A stretch of 64,000 nucleotides of DNA. Origin: Doryteuthis pealeii (taxonomy: Eukaryota > Mollusca > Cephalopoda > Myopsida > Loliginidae). The position numbers were made by a program, and so were the translations under genes. Shown here piece by piece: positions 11,161 to 22,854 of the stretch (positions are counted from its first letter, which is position 1; every line of letters begins with the position of its first letter). The stretch is taken from positions 91,193,107 to 91,257,106 of the forward strand of contig CM042141.1 of NCBI GenBank assembly GCA_023376005.1. The letters are read 5' to 3'. The notes below the pieces were generated by a model. The model was not told the DNA's origin. It did not search any database and worked only from the letters and a program-made list of their open reading frames with translations.

Positions 11161-11651
11161 TATTTCCCTAGATTTTATTTCCTTAATCTAGATTTAACAG
11201 CGCTTAAAAAAGCAATGTATGGCCATTTACCTCTCATCTCACAAACCATACAAGTAAGACACGCTGGATACTGATATTTCCCATCTAGCTTTTTCTCTCA
11301 GTATTTCATTAGAGTCTAAGTGGTGCAGCCATACACTAACACTGACACGGCTAGAGGGTTGATAATATACTTATTAATAGCCTAAGCCATGTCCACCCAG
11401 TGAGGAGGGGGAGAACAATTATAGCAATGAGATTCAGCCAGGATTCAATGCAATATATATATAAAGAGCACACATTGAGCTCTGCAAACTATGACGTTTT
11501 AAAAAACCACTATGTTGTAAGGAAGATTTCTTCACCTGATCTTTGGATAATATATAGTATCCAATTGCTGCTTTAACTGTTGCAGTGTCATTAGTAAATT
11601 ATCCAAAAGTGTGAAATATATAAAAACAGAGCAATAATAATATTAGTAATA
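11161..11651. other. Intronic sequence with degraded repeat fragments
   Basis: Contains a short ATATATATA run near 11452 and weak similarity to the dispersed repeat at 62217-62350. No gene seen. Confidence 0.4.
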
Positions 11652-11664
11652 TTGATAGTGGAAA

Positions 11665-11720
11665 AGAGTTGAGTGTCTACCGTGGTTTCGATCTAAATGA
11701 TCTCATCAGGACCCTACTTT
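11665..11720 (-). ncRNA. Hammerhead ribozyme candidate with complete canonical core
   Basis: On the minus strand: stem I 5' side GGGTC, core CTGATGA (11709-11703), stem II GATC-ATTTA-GATC (11702-11690), core GAAA (11689-11686; its last A is the first stem III base), stem III ACC-AC-GGT (11686-11679), cleavage base A (11678), stem I 3' side GACACT. Every invariant hammerhead position is present. Stem III is very short and almost palindromic, as in hammerheads reported from Penelope-like elements, which are thought to work as dimers. Confidence 0.72.
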
Positions 11721-11803
11721 ATACTTAACCAAGTTGATGTCATTGCTTAGTTAAACTAAGAGTTTAACTAAGGAATGACATTGACTTAATTAATTATAAG
11801 GTA

Positions 11804-11855
11804 GGGTCCTGATAAGATAATTGAGATTGAAACCATGGTAGACACTTAACTCTTT
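11804..11855 (+). ncRNA. Degenerate hammerhead motif in the opposite arm
   Basis: Plus strand: GGGTC, CTGATAA (G of the core changed to A), GAT-aattga-GAT stem II, TGAAAC, then ACCATGGT as stem III and AGACAC. The core change should inactivate it, but stem III has changed from ACCACGGT to a perfect palindrome. Confidence 0.6.
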
Positions 11856-11908
11856 TTTTACACTATTACTAACATTATATAAGTTAAATTGTCAAATATA
11901 AATTTCTA

Positions 11909-12131
11909 GGACCATATTACCTTTAGGCACCTCTTTTTGATCTCAATTAAGAAGGGACATGTTTTTCATTTACACAGTCAATATCCGGCTGTTTGTTAGG
12001 GGTTAGTTTTATAATTAAAAATATCAATCTAAAAATCGTCTGTTAAAACAACCAGATATTGACGGTGTAAATGAAAAACATGTCCTTTCTTAATCGAGAT
12101 CAAAAAGGGGTGCCTAAAGGTCATATGGTCC
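11909..12131. mobile_element. MITE with long inverted arms and perfect 8-bp target duplication
   Basis: AATTTCTA occurs at 11901-11908 and 12132-12139. Between them the two ends are inverted copies for about 85 bases (GGACCATAT then ACCTTTAGGCACC) with a loop of about 55 bases. The 8-bp duplication points to mobilisation by a hAT-type transposase; no coding capacity. Confidence 0.87.
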
Positions 12132-12139
12132 AATTTCTA

Positions 12140-12570
12140 TTTCACTATGTTAATATAAAGACTGCTTTGCTCAAGTTTATTTCAGATACAATCTGGTGAC
12201 TGTAATGACCTACTTAACAAGTCTGTTCATTTAACAGGATTAATCATTTGAAAGTGATTTCCAATATTATAAATAGAATCATTGATACATGACATTCACT
12301 TCATAATGTTTAGTTCAATTAATTTAAACGTTTATAGATACAATATAACCAGGGCCAAATTTAGGCCTTAAGAGGCCCCTCGGCTAAGAGAATTTGGGGG
12401 TCTTCATTACATATGTTTGCCCCCCCCCTATATAAAAACTATAGGGTCCAAAAGCTCTGAATTATTTCAATTCAAAGGAGGAGCCCCATCAAATCTGAAA
12501 ATCTCCTCTGGTCTTATATCTTTATTATTTTTTTCATAATTTTATTAGAGTTTCAAGACTGCAAGGTCTT
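12140..12570. other. Intronic sequence with a possible degraded DNA-transposon end
   Basis: CAGGGCCAAATTTAGGCC at 12352 resembles the end of some hAT elements, but no partner end could be placed with confidence. A C-run is at 12420-12429. Confidence 0.35.
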
Positions 12571-12935
12571 GGGTTTGGTTTGGTTTAGGGCATATCAACC
12601 TTAGTGGGTCATTTAATGCCGACAATCTTTTTAAATATATTCATTCTTAATGGATATTTGTTTTTCTATTTAACCCCTAGATGGGACTCTAACAGGTACT
12701 ACAATTCTGGGTCAGAGTGGATCTGGGAACAATGGTGATGAAAGGGTGCCCCACATTCCGTAGACCTCCAGAATAGGAACCTCACCATCAGATAGAGTTT
12801 AACGTCATTCCCAGGACATGAAGACCCTCAGCCACCACCTCAACCACCACTTCTATATATGATAAAAAGGGTTGAGGTGCAGTCGGTGTATTCTAAGGTC
12901 CCATCTGACACATATATTGCGTAAATATCAGTGTT
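12571..12935 (-). mobile_element. SINE copy sharing the conserved 3' domain
   Basis: Contains gggcatatcaacc, ctatttaacccctagatggg, aacaggtactac and ggtcagagtgga in the same order as 3089-3732, shortened at the tRNA end. Confidence 0.65.
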
Positions 12936-12989
12936 TCACCAATGTTGGAAAATACTCATTTTTTTAAAAAGGGAATGAATAATTTTTTT

Positions 12990-13150
12990 CCACCTCACAA
13001 TATGTCAGTAGTGTGGCCAATTGTTGGTATCAGCTGGAAAGTGAGGGAGCCTATCCCCTTTTCACTAGACCAGGGAGATTGTTTTTACATGAGGTGGAGT
13101 GCTTTACTTCCCACTTTACTGCACAAATCCAAGTTGTGTTGAGAACTGGT
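12990..13150 (-). mobile_element. Fragment of the 4437-type SINE tail
   Basis: agcctatccccttttcacta and gaccagggagattgttttta match the tail of the SINEs at 4437 and 10935. The tRNA head is missing. Confidence 0.6.
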
Positions 13151-13269
13151 ATTGAACATCAAACCGTATGATTTGCAGGTGGAGGCTAATTAAGATATGC
13201 ATCAATACTTTATTTAGATATTCAGATCATTCAAGGATTTTTGGAAAATTATCAAACTGATAATAAAGT

Positions 13270-13790
13270 TTGATTTGGTTTGTTTTATGGCATATCAACC
13301 TCAGTGGGTCATTTAATGCTGACAAAGTTTTGAAATAAATCAATTCTTAATGGATAATACAAATAAATCCATTCTTAATGGATAATACAATTTTTTTATA
13401 AATACATTTTTCTATTTAACCCATAGATGGGACCCTAACAGGTACTACCATTCTGGGTCAGAGTAGACCAGGGATCAATGGTGATGAAGAGGTGCTCCAC
13501 ATTCCCCAAACCTGGAACCTCACCATCAGATAGAGTTTAACGTCATTCCCAGGACATGTAGACCCTCAGCCACCGCCTTCTAGTACCCAGATGATAAAAA
13601 GGGGTTGGGGCTTGCTATAAGAGCAATAGGGTTGGGGCAATCATATAGGTGCTAGGGCTTGACGTGACCAGCGATTGATCGGAGGGGGCCTCTCCGACCA
13701 CCCGTCTAGTCTAATTAAGGTTCTAAATGGAGTGTTGCAGGTCATGGACTGCTCAGCCACCAAGACTCTGTCTTAAGTGATAATAAGGCG
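13270..13790 (-). mobile_element. SINE copy with conserved 3' domain, long form
   Basis: It shares the atggcatatcaacctc core, the tctaacaggtactacca type block, cagccaccgccttctagta and gcttgacgtgaccagc with 3089-3732. A short direct repeat (ttcttaatggataatac) is duplicated inside at 13347-13390. Confidence 0.7.
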
Positions 13791-13879
13791 AGGTTTTCTT
13801 GTTCAAACTTGCTAACATTTCCCTTTTTTGAAGACGATTAATGGAAATTGAACTGATAATTTAGTAACTATATCATTTT

Positions 13880-14060
13880 AGTATTATTTGGATTATTCAG
13901 ACTATTGTCCTCATCTTTATTGTTATCTGTACAATGTTTCGGCCTATGTGCCCTCCGACCTTCTTCAAGTATTTCTTGTCGGACTCGGAAGCCTTCTCGA
14001 CGTAATCGGAAGAAGGCTGGAGGGCACAAGCCTCATCTCAAAAATTCAGAGAAATAGTAT
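13880..14060 (-). mobile_element. Arm of a hammerhead-bearing fold-back element
   Basis: The stretch from tttggattattcagactatt through cggcctatgtgccctccgac matches the element at 60848-61432. The minus-strand motif TTGAAGA, ggtcggagggcacataggcc, GAAA, CATT, GTAC (13973-13930) is hammerhead-like with the first core C changed to T. The right side runs into the duplicated block. Confidence 0.6.
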
Positions 14061-14394
14061 ATCATTTTATTTGGGCAACATTATCTATAAATCTGAAAGC
14101 AAAATAAAATATATAGAAAACTTGTTAATTTACAGATTGACAAAAAAAAAAAAAGGTGCTTATAGTTAAGACTTGGATGTGTAATGGCAACTGCATGCAA
14201 ATGGATTCTAGACAACAGCTTATGTGTATGACAATGTTTCAGCGTGGACTTGTTTCTGCAAGGAAATGCTGATAAGTTCTCAGCCCAACCAAAAAGGGAT
14301 TTCGAAAAAATAATTTTTTTTTTTAAATTTTAATTGAATTTTTTTCAGAAGGGATAAAGACACTAGAGAAACAACGTGTTAAGAGTGTAGATAT

Positions 14395-14820
14395 TTACCC
14401 AACCAGTTTGCTATGAGTAGGTTGTAACACAAGATCACAAATATGTGGCATCCAGCAAAGATTGAAATCGCTATTCAGTAGTAATGAATCTTTGAGTCTA
14501 GCTTGTTATCCATTACACCATGATAGGATGTCTAGGTATTTATCCAACCTGTTTGCCATGGGAAGGATCTAACACAAGGCCACAAGTATGGGGCATCCAG
14601 TAAAGACCAAACTCACTATTAAGTAGTAATGGATCTGTGAGACTAGCTTGCTAAACATTACAACATGATGGGATACCATTTTAACCTGTTCACCACAGGT
14701 AGGATGTGATACAAGGTCGCAAGTAGGGGCATCCAGCAAAGATCAAACTCGCTAATAATAATGGATCTGAGAGACTAGCTTGTTAACTATAACACTATGA
14801 TGGGATTGCCCTAGCATGTT
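14395..14820 (-). mobile_element. Three tandem tRNA-derived SINE units
   Basis: Units of about 145 bases (14395-14540, 14540-14685, 14686-14820) each read on the minus strand as CATGATGGGAT, then taa.GGTTA-type A box, AAGCTAGTCTCACAGATCC and a tRNA-like middle, ending in AACCTGTTGGGTAAAT-like sequence. Single copies lie at 21448-21578 and 27560-27622. Head-to-tail SINE trimers are unusual. Confidence 0.7.
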
Positions 14821-14838
14821 AATTTCTTAACTCTAGAT

Positions 14839-15416
14839 CAGGGGTTCTCCAACCTTTTCAGCCAGAAAACCACAAAGAATAACTAGGGAGGGCCCAGAGC
14901 CAATGATCTTAAAAGGACAGAACCCCCCCCCCCCCCAGCTAAATTCACAATCATAATTTATTAATGAAACCTCCGACATTGTTTGTAATCACAAGATGTA
15001 ATCTCAGGATTGAATTATTGGTGTGCTTTATTTTCAAGAATAACTGTCCACAACAGTATGTAGTACCAAACAGGCTCACTACTTGGTGGGTGTGGATAAT
15101 AAGATTGGAGAATTGTGCAGATAGGAAGCACATGGTTCTTATAGAAATTGAAGATGTGGCAAGCAAGAAACTTGAAGTTCAGAAGAATTGAAGTCCAAGT
15201 TGCCACAACCTCAAGAAATTCCATTCCAACTGCAGATGAAACTCATTGATTGAAGATCAATGAGTTTCATCTGAAGTTGAAATGAAATTTCTTTACAGTC
15301 AACATCAAAAGGTGAAGAGAAAATTTTGACAATTGGGTGGGGGGCTGCATGGATGGGCCTGGGGGGCTGGGGGGCTGCATGGATGGGCCTGGGGGGCTGC
15401 AGGTTAGAGACCCTTG
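14839..15416. mobile_element. Non-autonomous hAT-like element, with internal hairpin
   Basis: It starts CAGGGGTTCTCCAACCTTTT; the other end in reverse is CAAGGGTCTCTAACCTG. The flanks CTCTAGAT (14831-14838) and CTCTAGAC (15417-15424) form an 8-bp target duplication with one difference. The interior has a perfect 18-bp hairpin (15233-15250 with 15256-15273, 5-base loop) and two copies of ggctgcatggatgggcctgg. No transposase. Confidence 0.85.
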
Positions 15417-15833
15417 CTCTAGACCATTTTCTTCTTGGTTGAGCCGAGAATTTTTCACTAACTCCTTGTACAAACTTATAAATCTTCAGAGTGTGTGTTC
15501 TAAACATTAAACTTTTAGTTTTTAAATTGCATCCTTTAATTTAAGAAAAAGAAAAAGAAAAAAGGTAAAATGATGATTTTGATGGCTGATAACTGATGAA
15601 ATGTTTAATTTTTGCATTAACAACAGATTTTAAATATACATTTAATGATGAGAAAAACCGAAAAATAAAGAAATAAAATTAAGAAAAGGAAAAAACAGTT
15701 GTTATAAATATTCTCCCCCTAAAATTATCTATCTTTAGAGACTTATCACCTAACCTAGTTTGGTCGTTGGGGGTGCTACTTGGGGTGTAGTCTCTTGTGC
15801 AGAAATATCCTGGTGGAGCCCATCCTTCTCCAC

Positions 15834-16030
15834 GTCTAATTTTCCTTCTCCTAGATGGGTTGCTATACTAAGATTAAAGAGCCTAGTCTTTATTATTTAC
15901 TCATAGCTGGATTCATTCCTTTCCCAGGGATATTATGCTATGTGAAATGCAAAGTCTTGTTCAGGATTTGAACTCTAGTGGCTGAGTCCACTTTCTATGA
16001 CGATAACCATTACACCATGAGCTATACAAT
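15834..16030 (-). mobile_element. tRNA-derived SINE (TGGTGTAATGGTTATC head)
   Basis: Minus strand: CATGGTGTAATGGTTATCGT (A box region), then GAGTTCAAATCCTGAACAAG (B box) and a body with GAATCCAGCTATGAGTAAAT. Relatives lie at 1690-1845, 21840-22100, 22855-23060 and 45908-46100. Confidence 0.78.
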
Positions 16031-17330
16031 CTTTGCATATCAAATATATGCAACCAAATTTTTACTGAATAAGATCTATTCATTTTTATTTTTCATTAAA
16101 TCAAAATTCTTAGAAAAAATATTTAGGATTTTTTTTTATTTTTTTTTTTTTTTTAATCAGAATATTTAGTTTAAAAAAAAAATCAAATCAAAATATTTGG
16201 GATGTTTTTAAAAATAAAATTATGATTTTTTATTTTTTTATTTTATAAAATTAAAATTATGAATTTTATTTTAAAGTTTAAAAATCATTGCATTTACATT
16301 AAAATCTGTAGACAGTAAGAATAAATAGAAAGTGTCTGAATGTTGAATAATTTCTGTGCACTTGGGTTATACATTAAACGTTGTTAGAACACAAGATTAT
16401 TCTTTAATATTCTGTTTCTTTAATTGCTTCTCAGACAAACATCACATATTAATCTTGTACAGAAAATGGTTTTCTGTTTTAACAATCAACTGTGCAATGA
16501 AGTAAATTTAAGAAGTGCAGAATCTTTAAGAGTTTAAATGAGGCATTTATAAATTAGGATGGACTATGTCCTGAATTCTAAGGAGTGGTTTTAAAAGTGG
16601 ACTGTTGCTGCTGGATCTATTCAAGTGCAGAAGCATAAAATACCAATCAAGTGTGTGAGGTGTGTCTCATCTTACATGATCGAATCTCTAGAAACTTGAG
16701 AGATGGAAGAAGCTGAACGTTTTACTGGTTTTACTGGACGGCGGGGAGAATTCCTGCAACTTTGGGGAGAGCCGTTAGAAATTTCAGTTGTACAAAGTGG
16801 GAAGAATTTAGACACAGGCCAAAGAGATAAAGGACTGAAAGAAAGAATCAAGTGGAAAAAGTAAAAAAAGATCAAATCTATAAAAAAAAAAATTATATAA
16901 AATAATTTTTTGGTCCGTTTTATTCCAGGGGAAAAATATAAAAAAATCAAATCAAAAATAAAGAATCAAAAAACAAAAAAAAAAAAAAAAAAAAAAAAAA
17001 CTAAAGAAAATGTAAACTGAAAAATAATAAGAAATAAAAAAAATGTGAAGGAAGCAAGAATATTAATATGTATCAAAAAGTATTTTTGTCTTTCACAGAC
17101 TTATCCTAATCCTTTTCACATACACATATAAAGACTATGATTCCACACACACACACACACATTTATACTCTATCAATGATATTAAGCACACATTATTTAT
17201 AAATACAGCAAACTGTATTATCAATATTGATATATAAATGGTAACATATGATAAATATTCATGATCACTGACTTTTTTTCAACAAATTTGCTGAAAAAAG
17301 CCACAATAATTATGCCCTAACCCAATATAT
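16031..17330. other. Very AT-rich intronic sequence with T and A runs
   Basis: Long T-runs around 16130-16155 and A-runs around 16973-17000. 16672-16810 holds an open stretch with no family similarity that I can see. CA repeat at 17143-17160. Confidence 0.6.
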
Positions 17331-17897
17331 ACACTACCGAACAAAAGTTTTGGACCAACCTGAATTGTTTCTTTGAGTTCATAATAAAGGCTAATTTTGC
17401 ATATTTGGAGAATTCATCTATTGTATGTATGCAAAACTATAAAAAATTCAAACATGATAATGATCCAAAACACAGCTCAAAACTGTTCAAATTATCTAAA
17501 AGCAAAGCAAGATAAAGAAATTTTGCAAATCATGACTTGCCCCCCCCCCCCCGTTCCAAGATCTTTCACAAATTGAACTTGTCTGGGATGATATTGATTG
17601 CAAAGTTCAATGTGAAAACGGCTGAAGAATAAGCAAAAGTTGTTTATACATATACACACCGCTTGGGAATCACTTTCCACCAAGATAGATTTACAAGTTA
17701 GTAGAAGGAGGCCAGCAATTTGCTTTGCAGTAATAAATGGATTCTTTGATGAAAAGAAAATATAAATTTGCTTTAATTGAAATCATAATTATTATACATT
17801 AGCATTTTGATAGAAAAAAAAAAAAAAGAATCAAATTTCATTTAAGTTTAGAGGGGAAAAAAAATCAATGTGGCCTCAAACTTTTTGTTGGTAGTGT
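17331..17897 (+). mobile_element. Tc1-like transposon remnant with C-terminal transposase trace
   Basis: Ends acactaccgaacaaaagttt and, inverted, acactaccaacaaaaagttt. Inside, a frame gives MHDNDPKHSSKLFK (the DNDPKH catalytic motif) and later the IELVWDDID region of the third catalytic residue, separated by a C-run and stops. Most of the transposase N-terminus is deleted, so only about 570 bp of a normal 1.5 kb or more remain. Confidence 0.8.
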
Positions 17898-17974
17898 GTG
17901 CGTGCATATATATATATTGGTTGGTAGTGTGTGTGTGAGCATAAATAAATATATACACACCCACCCACACCCTA

Positions 17975-18110
17975 TTAGGATAGTGTTGACAGAGTCAATG
18001 ATGCATGATAACTATTTCTCACCAATGTAATCATTGGACCAAGTCCAATGATCGCATAGGTGAAAAACTGTTACTAAGAGCTGCTGACTATGTCTATGCT
18101 ATTACTTATA
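17975..18110. repeat. Imperfect palindrome with 13-bp core hairpin
   Basis: TCATTGGA and TCCAATGA face each other over a ccaag loop near 18040, with extended partial pairing on both sides (tagtgttgacagag against gctgactatgtctatgcta). Probably a small inverted-repeat element. Confidence 0.5.
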
Positions 18111-18386
18111 TAATCAAATCAACAAATGGTTAAAATAAAGAAGGGGAGGGGGAATAATAGAAGAGAGTGGGGGGGGGATAATAGAAGAGTAAAAACTTAA
18201 AAAGTTGAATTCATGTAGTAATCATTAATAAACAAAATTCAATATCTGCAATTTTATTTTTGATCAAATGTTTTCTAAATAACGACAAGAGGGTTTTGTT
18301 TGAAAATGAAAATCTTATAATTTGTGTTTGAATTTGGAAAATTCTTTGACTTTTTCAGTTTTATATTTTGACTTGCTAATGTTTCA

Positions 18387-18615
18387 AAGGTTGGTTGCTT
18401 GGATTTTATGGCATGTCAACACTTGTTGGGTTATTTTATGCTGAAGATGTTTTGTTCTAGTTATTCTTGATGTGTATTTAATTTACCCCCCCCCCCAAAA
18501 AAAAAAAAAAAACATTTTTTTAAAACTCATTTTTTTTCTATTTAACCTATAGATGTTACTACCACTCCGGGTCAGAGTGAACCTAAGAGTAATGGTGATT
18601 AAGGGGTACTCTTAT
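18387..18615 (-). mobile_element. Fragment of SINE with conserved 3' domain
   Basis: tttatggcatgtcaacact, ctatttaacctatagatg, ctaccactccgggtcagagt. The tRNA head is not present. Confidence 0.6.
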
Positions 18616-19093
18616 CTCAACAAAAAAAAAAAAAAAAAAAAATGAGAGAAAATTCATAGACAGATAAATAGGACACAGAACACTGGTGTTATTGGTATGC
18701 AGTTGATGATTGATGCCAACCGACTTGAAGACTCCTCTTCCAGACATTAATCCAAACAATATGGCCAGATTCCACTACTAACCCCATCTTCATCTTAATA
18801 TTAGACAGTGACAATCTAACACCAACATTACTGATAATAACAAATAAATAGTTTTGATTAAAGACAAGTTTTTACAAGTCAGTTTTCTTTCAGGGATTAT
18901 TGACAGAAAATCACACACACAGAATTCAAAATGATTGGGAAACAAAATTGTCAATTGGGGAATTTTTTTCTTTTTTAAATGACATTGGCTCTATGATATT
19001 TTTTGTATTGAGTATTATTTCATTTGATACTCTTAACAGTGGGTTTTAACTTTTAAATAAACATTACTAGTAATTATTTTTAAGTTATATACA

Positions 19094-19420
19094 TACAAGG
19101 TGTGTCAATTCTCTGCCACCAGAAATTTAATATTTCTCTCACATGCACATATATAAGGTGTGTCAAAAAAAGTATCAAGATTTTTTTGGTACTTTTTGAC
19201 ACCTTGTATTCTGGGGAAAAAAAAAAAAGTTCCATTCATTCTTCATTTCTATCTTGGTAAATACAGCTTTAAACTTTGTAATTTTTTTTTTTGACACCTT
19301 GTATTCTGAAAAAAAATAATTAATGAATGGAACATTATTTTTCTTTCTGAATACAAGGTGTGTCAAAAAGTAAAAAAATCTGGATACTTTTTTGACACCT
19401 TTAATATGTGCATGTGGCAG
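19094..19420. mobile_element. Nested mariner-type MITEs with TACAAGGTGTGTCAAAAAGTA ends
   Basis: Hairpins at 19153-19209 and 19352-19402, plus single ends at 19094 and 19289-19310, all start with (a)taaggtgtgtcaaaaagta and its inverse ttttgacaccttgta. The overall order is an inverted repeat of inverted repeats. No coding region. Confidence 0.75.
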
Positions 19421-20174
19421 AAAATTGCAAACCATGCAAAATTTACATAAAAAAAACATCCATCCTCGAAAGGTTTTGCTAAGTGCTTTGTAGGATTACA
19501 CTGCAATCCTCTCTTCTACAGCCTCTTTTTCTCCCTTCCTCCCTCTCTCTTCCATAGCCTCTTTTCTCTCCTCCTCCTCCCTCTCTTCCATAGCCTCTTT
19601 TTTCTCTCTTTTGCACTGCCTCTTTTTCTCATCCCCTCTCTTCCACTGCCTTTTTATTTCTCTCTCTTTCCCACTGCCTCTATTTCTCTCTCTTCATTTT
19701 CTTGCTCTCCCCACCCCCTGCCTTTTATCCTTTCTTCCACAGATTCCTTGTTTACTCTCTCCCTCACTCACTAACCCTATCATACCTCAGTTGTTGCTTT
19801 CCCCCCCAAACATTTCATTATCACTTCTTCTTCTAAGTACAAATATTATTCTAAAAGGCAACTCAACTTGTTAATTAGCTGTCTAAACTCTTATGCAAGT
19901 CAACAATCAAACTTAATTCAATTATGACAGAAAATCTAATAAACACAACGCTTCACTTCTGTCCAAAAAAATCTTAAGAGAAACCCAAAGATTTGCTTTC
20001 ACTTACATTTTACACCATCTTCTGAAAAAAAAAGGTTTTATAAGAACATTCAAAATTCTTTTCAAACCATCAATGCAATTAGAAAATTGCTGGCAGGACT
20101 GACCCGAGACTAAAACCTCAAGTTGGAAAATTCTGTACTGACATCACTACAGATATGCACAACCTACATCTATG

Positions 20175-20463
20175 GGAGAGTCTCCGTGGTGGAGTGGCTA
20201 ACATACTGGACTGCAACAGATAGATTCATGCCTTCCCTAAAAGGAGGAGATCTTGTGGCTTGAGGCTTATGTGTTGGACTGCGACATCAATGTAAGTGAG
20301 TTCAAACTCCAGTTGCAGTATTATGTTCACTTTCGGACAAATACCCTTGGGAAAGGTATGAACTTGCTCATCCTGTCAGCTATGTGTTAAATAGTACAAC
20401 TACTGTCCTCCTGCAAGGATGGCTTTGGCATTAAATAACCCATAAAGATTGATATGCCATCAA
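20175..20463 (+). mobile_element. tRNA-derived SINE with dimeric head
   Basis: A head fragment tccgtggtggagtggctaac is followed by a second tRNA-like unit, tgtggcttgaggcttatgtg with B box gagttcaaactccag. The 3' end is ggcattaaataacccataaa, the same 3' module seen in the other SINEs. The B copy is at about 50265-50555. Confidence 0.72.
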
Positions 20464-20537
20464 ACAAAGAAACCATACAAAACTTTTATCTATTTACAGA
20501 TGAAACTACCAAGTATCTTAATCTTTAAAAATTCTGG

Positions 20538-20538
<1 letters not shown>

Positions 20539-20586
<48 letters not shown>

Positions 20587-20625
20587 CGAAAGAGAGAGAC
20601 GGGGAGAGAGAGAGAGAGAGATATG
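20539..20625 (+). repeat. TA microsatellite followed by GA run
   Basis: About 44 bases of TA then gagagagacggggagagaga. Similar at 50625-50702. Confidence 0.9.
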
Positions 20626-21297
20626 AAAGTAATAGAAAGGTGTAATTTGTTTCTGAATATGTTCAACTGTTTTTCAATGATTAAAATTTCTAAGTATCTG
20701 ATAATATATATATATATATATGCACAGTTTTACTATTACACCAGCTGTTTATCACCAATACGTGGCAAAAACATTCACGGATGACTGACAATAAGACAGA
20801 GCATAAAGGGTATTGAATACCATTTTTTTTTCTTAAAAGTGATAGCAGTGGATTCAGTTGGCTTTAATTGGTAGATTAAATTGTCAACAGATTTGGCAAC
20901 TGTTGGTATCAGCTGAACAGTGATGGAGTCTATCCCCTTTTCACTTGTGATAGACCAGGGAGCTTTGAACTTACAATTAAGTTGCAGTCCATCATGTTAG
21001 CCACTGTGACACAGTGTCTCCCCGCAGGAGAAATAGTTAACATTTAACAAGATAATTTGTTTTAATATTCACATTGGCATCTTTTTCATAGAAAGAAATA
21101 ATCAGCAATAGACATTTTAATTAAGACCGGTTGGTTACTTCCATATTAAAAAAGAAAAATACATAAAAAAGCAGCATAAAAACTTTAAAATAAAAAGAAT
21201 AAATGCAAAATCATAAAATAAAAATAAAGATCATAAAAAGCAAAAATAAAAAATACACAAAAAAATTAAAAATCATAAAATGCAAAAATGAATGATG

Positions 21298-21578
<281 letters not shown>

Positions 21579-21583
21579 AAACA

Positions 21584-21650
<67 letters not shown>

Positions 21651-21839
21651 TACTTTATGGTGTTACAACTCAGTTTAAAACAAACTTGGAAAACTTTGCA
21701 ATTATCTAAACACTTTTGTAGGATTGGTTAATGTTATACTGCCAAAAATTTTGCTTTGTTCAGAAGTTTAATTTGTTTATATTTACCCAACCCCTCAGCT
21801 ATAAACAGGATGTGACACAATCAATTTTTAGGTAGAGTA

Positions 21840-22400
21840 CAGCTGGTTTGAATTCAAAGTTTTCTTTCTAAACTGGTTACCTAAAGAACCCAGTCTGCCT
21901 TGCAAAATCTACAGGTTTTTTTTCCTTACCAGTTAAAAACAAAACAGTCTGCCCTATTATTTACCAATAGCTGGAGAGAGAACAGATGGATTCATGCCTT
22001 TCTTAAGAGTATTTGCGCAAGAGTGAAATGCAAATAGATTTGAACTTGGGATGCTGATTCCATTTCCCCTGACAATAACCATTACACAAGCATGCCCCCA
22101 ATTCCATTTGTTGGTGAAGGACCAAATCTACAACTAAATTCATCCAAAAAGCATCAAGAAGCTACTGAATTGCTTGCAGATGGTTGAATTTTATGACATG
22201 TCAACTCTTGTTGGATTATTTTGTGTCAAAGGCATTTTGTTTTATCCATTCTTGATGGGCACTCAATTTTTTGTATAAATGAGACTAACAGGTACTACCA
22301 CTCCACGTCAGAGTGAACCTGGGAGTAATGGTAATGAAGATGTACCCCACAATACCCAGAGTTCCAAAATTGAAACTTCACCATTAGATTCAGTCTAATG
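21840..22400 (-). mobile_element. Two SINE copies (TTATTGTC-head family and 3'-domain family)
   Basis: 21840-22100 reads on the minus strand as a tRNA-like head (gtgtaatggttattgtcagg, aagttcaaatct). 22185-22400 carries the ttatgacatgtcaactctt core and aacaggtactaccactcc. Both recur at 51840-52400. Confidence 0.65.
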
Positions 22401-22854
22401 CTGAATTGCTTAAATATGAGGATTGTTCAATAAGTTCTAAGACTCAACAAGATATTTTATGACCACTTAGGCTTCTGTTTCCCCCATTTTGAGATTTGTT
22501 GCACATATCTCACTTTTGTATGGGACTCACCAGCTAGAGAAGGAGGGACAAGCTCATAAATGATGCTTTCCTGTGGGCACCTGCACATGGGCACACTAGT
22601 GTGAGTCAGCCAGCAAGATCAATCAGCTCTATGCAGATACTAGATGTAGTGCAGAGGACCTTCCAGGAGCAATGGCTGAAAGGGAAGAGTAGCAAAGAAG
22701 AATCATGGAGATCCAGGCTGTTGGCACAACCTGATGAGTTTCATAAAAAGTGGTTCTTCTTTCTTGGTGAGGCTTCAAATGTTTTGAAAGACCCAAATGT
22801 ATGTGTGTGTGTGTGTTACATAGACACACACCAAACCCTCTGCATGAGAAGGAT

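Larger units (their letters stand above)
11652..11869. mobile_element. Fold-back element with hammerhead motifs in its arms
   Basis: The left arm from 11652 and the right arm to 11869 are inverted copies that meet around cttagttaaactaagagttt near 11757. Each arm begins with a version of ATAGTGGAAAAGAGTTGAGT and contains a hammerhead-like motif. There is no coding region. Confidence 0.8.

Noticed and set aside
16672..16950. 92-residue minus-strand frame and the matching 46771-47007 plus-strand frame
   Set aside because: No family features and not conserved in frame between the two haplotype copies.
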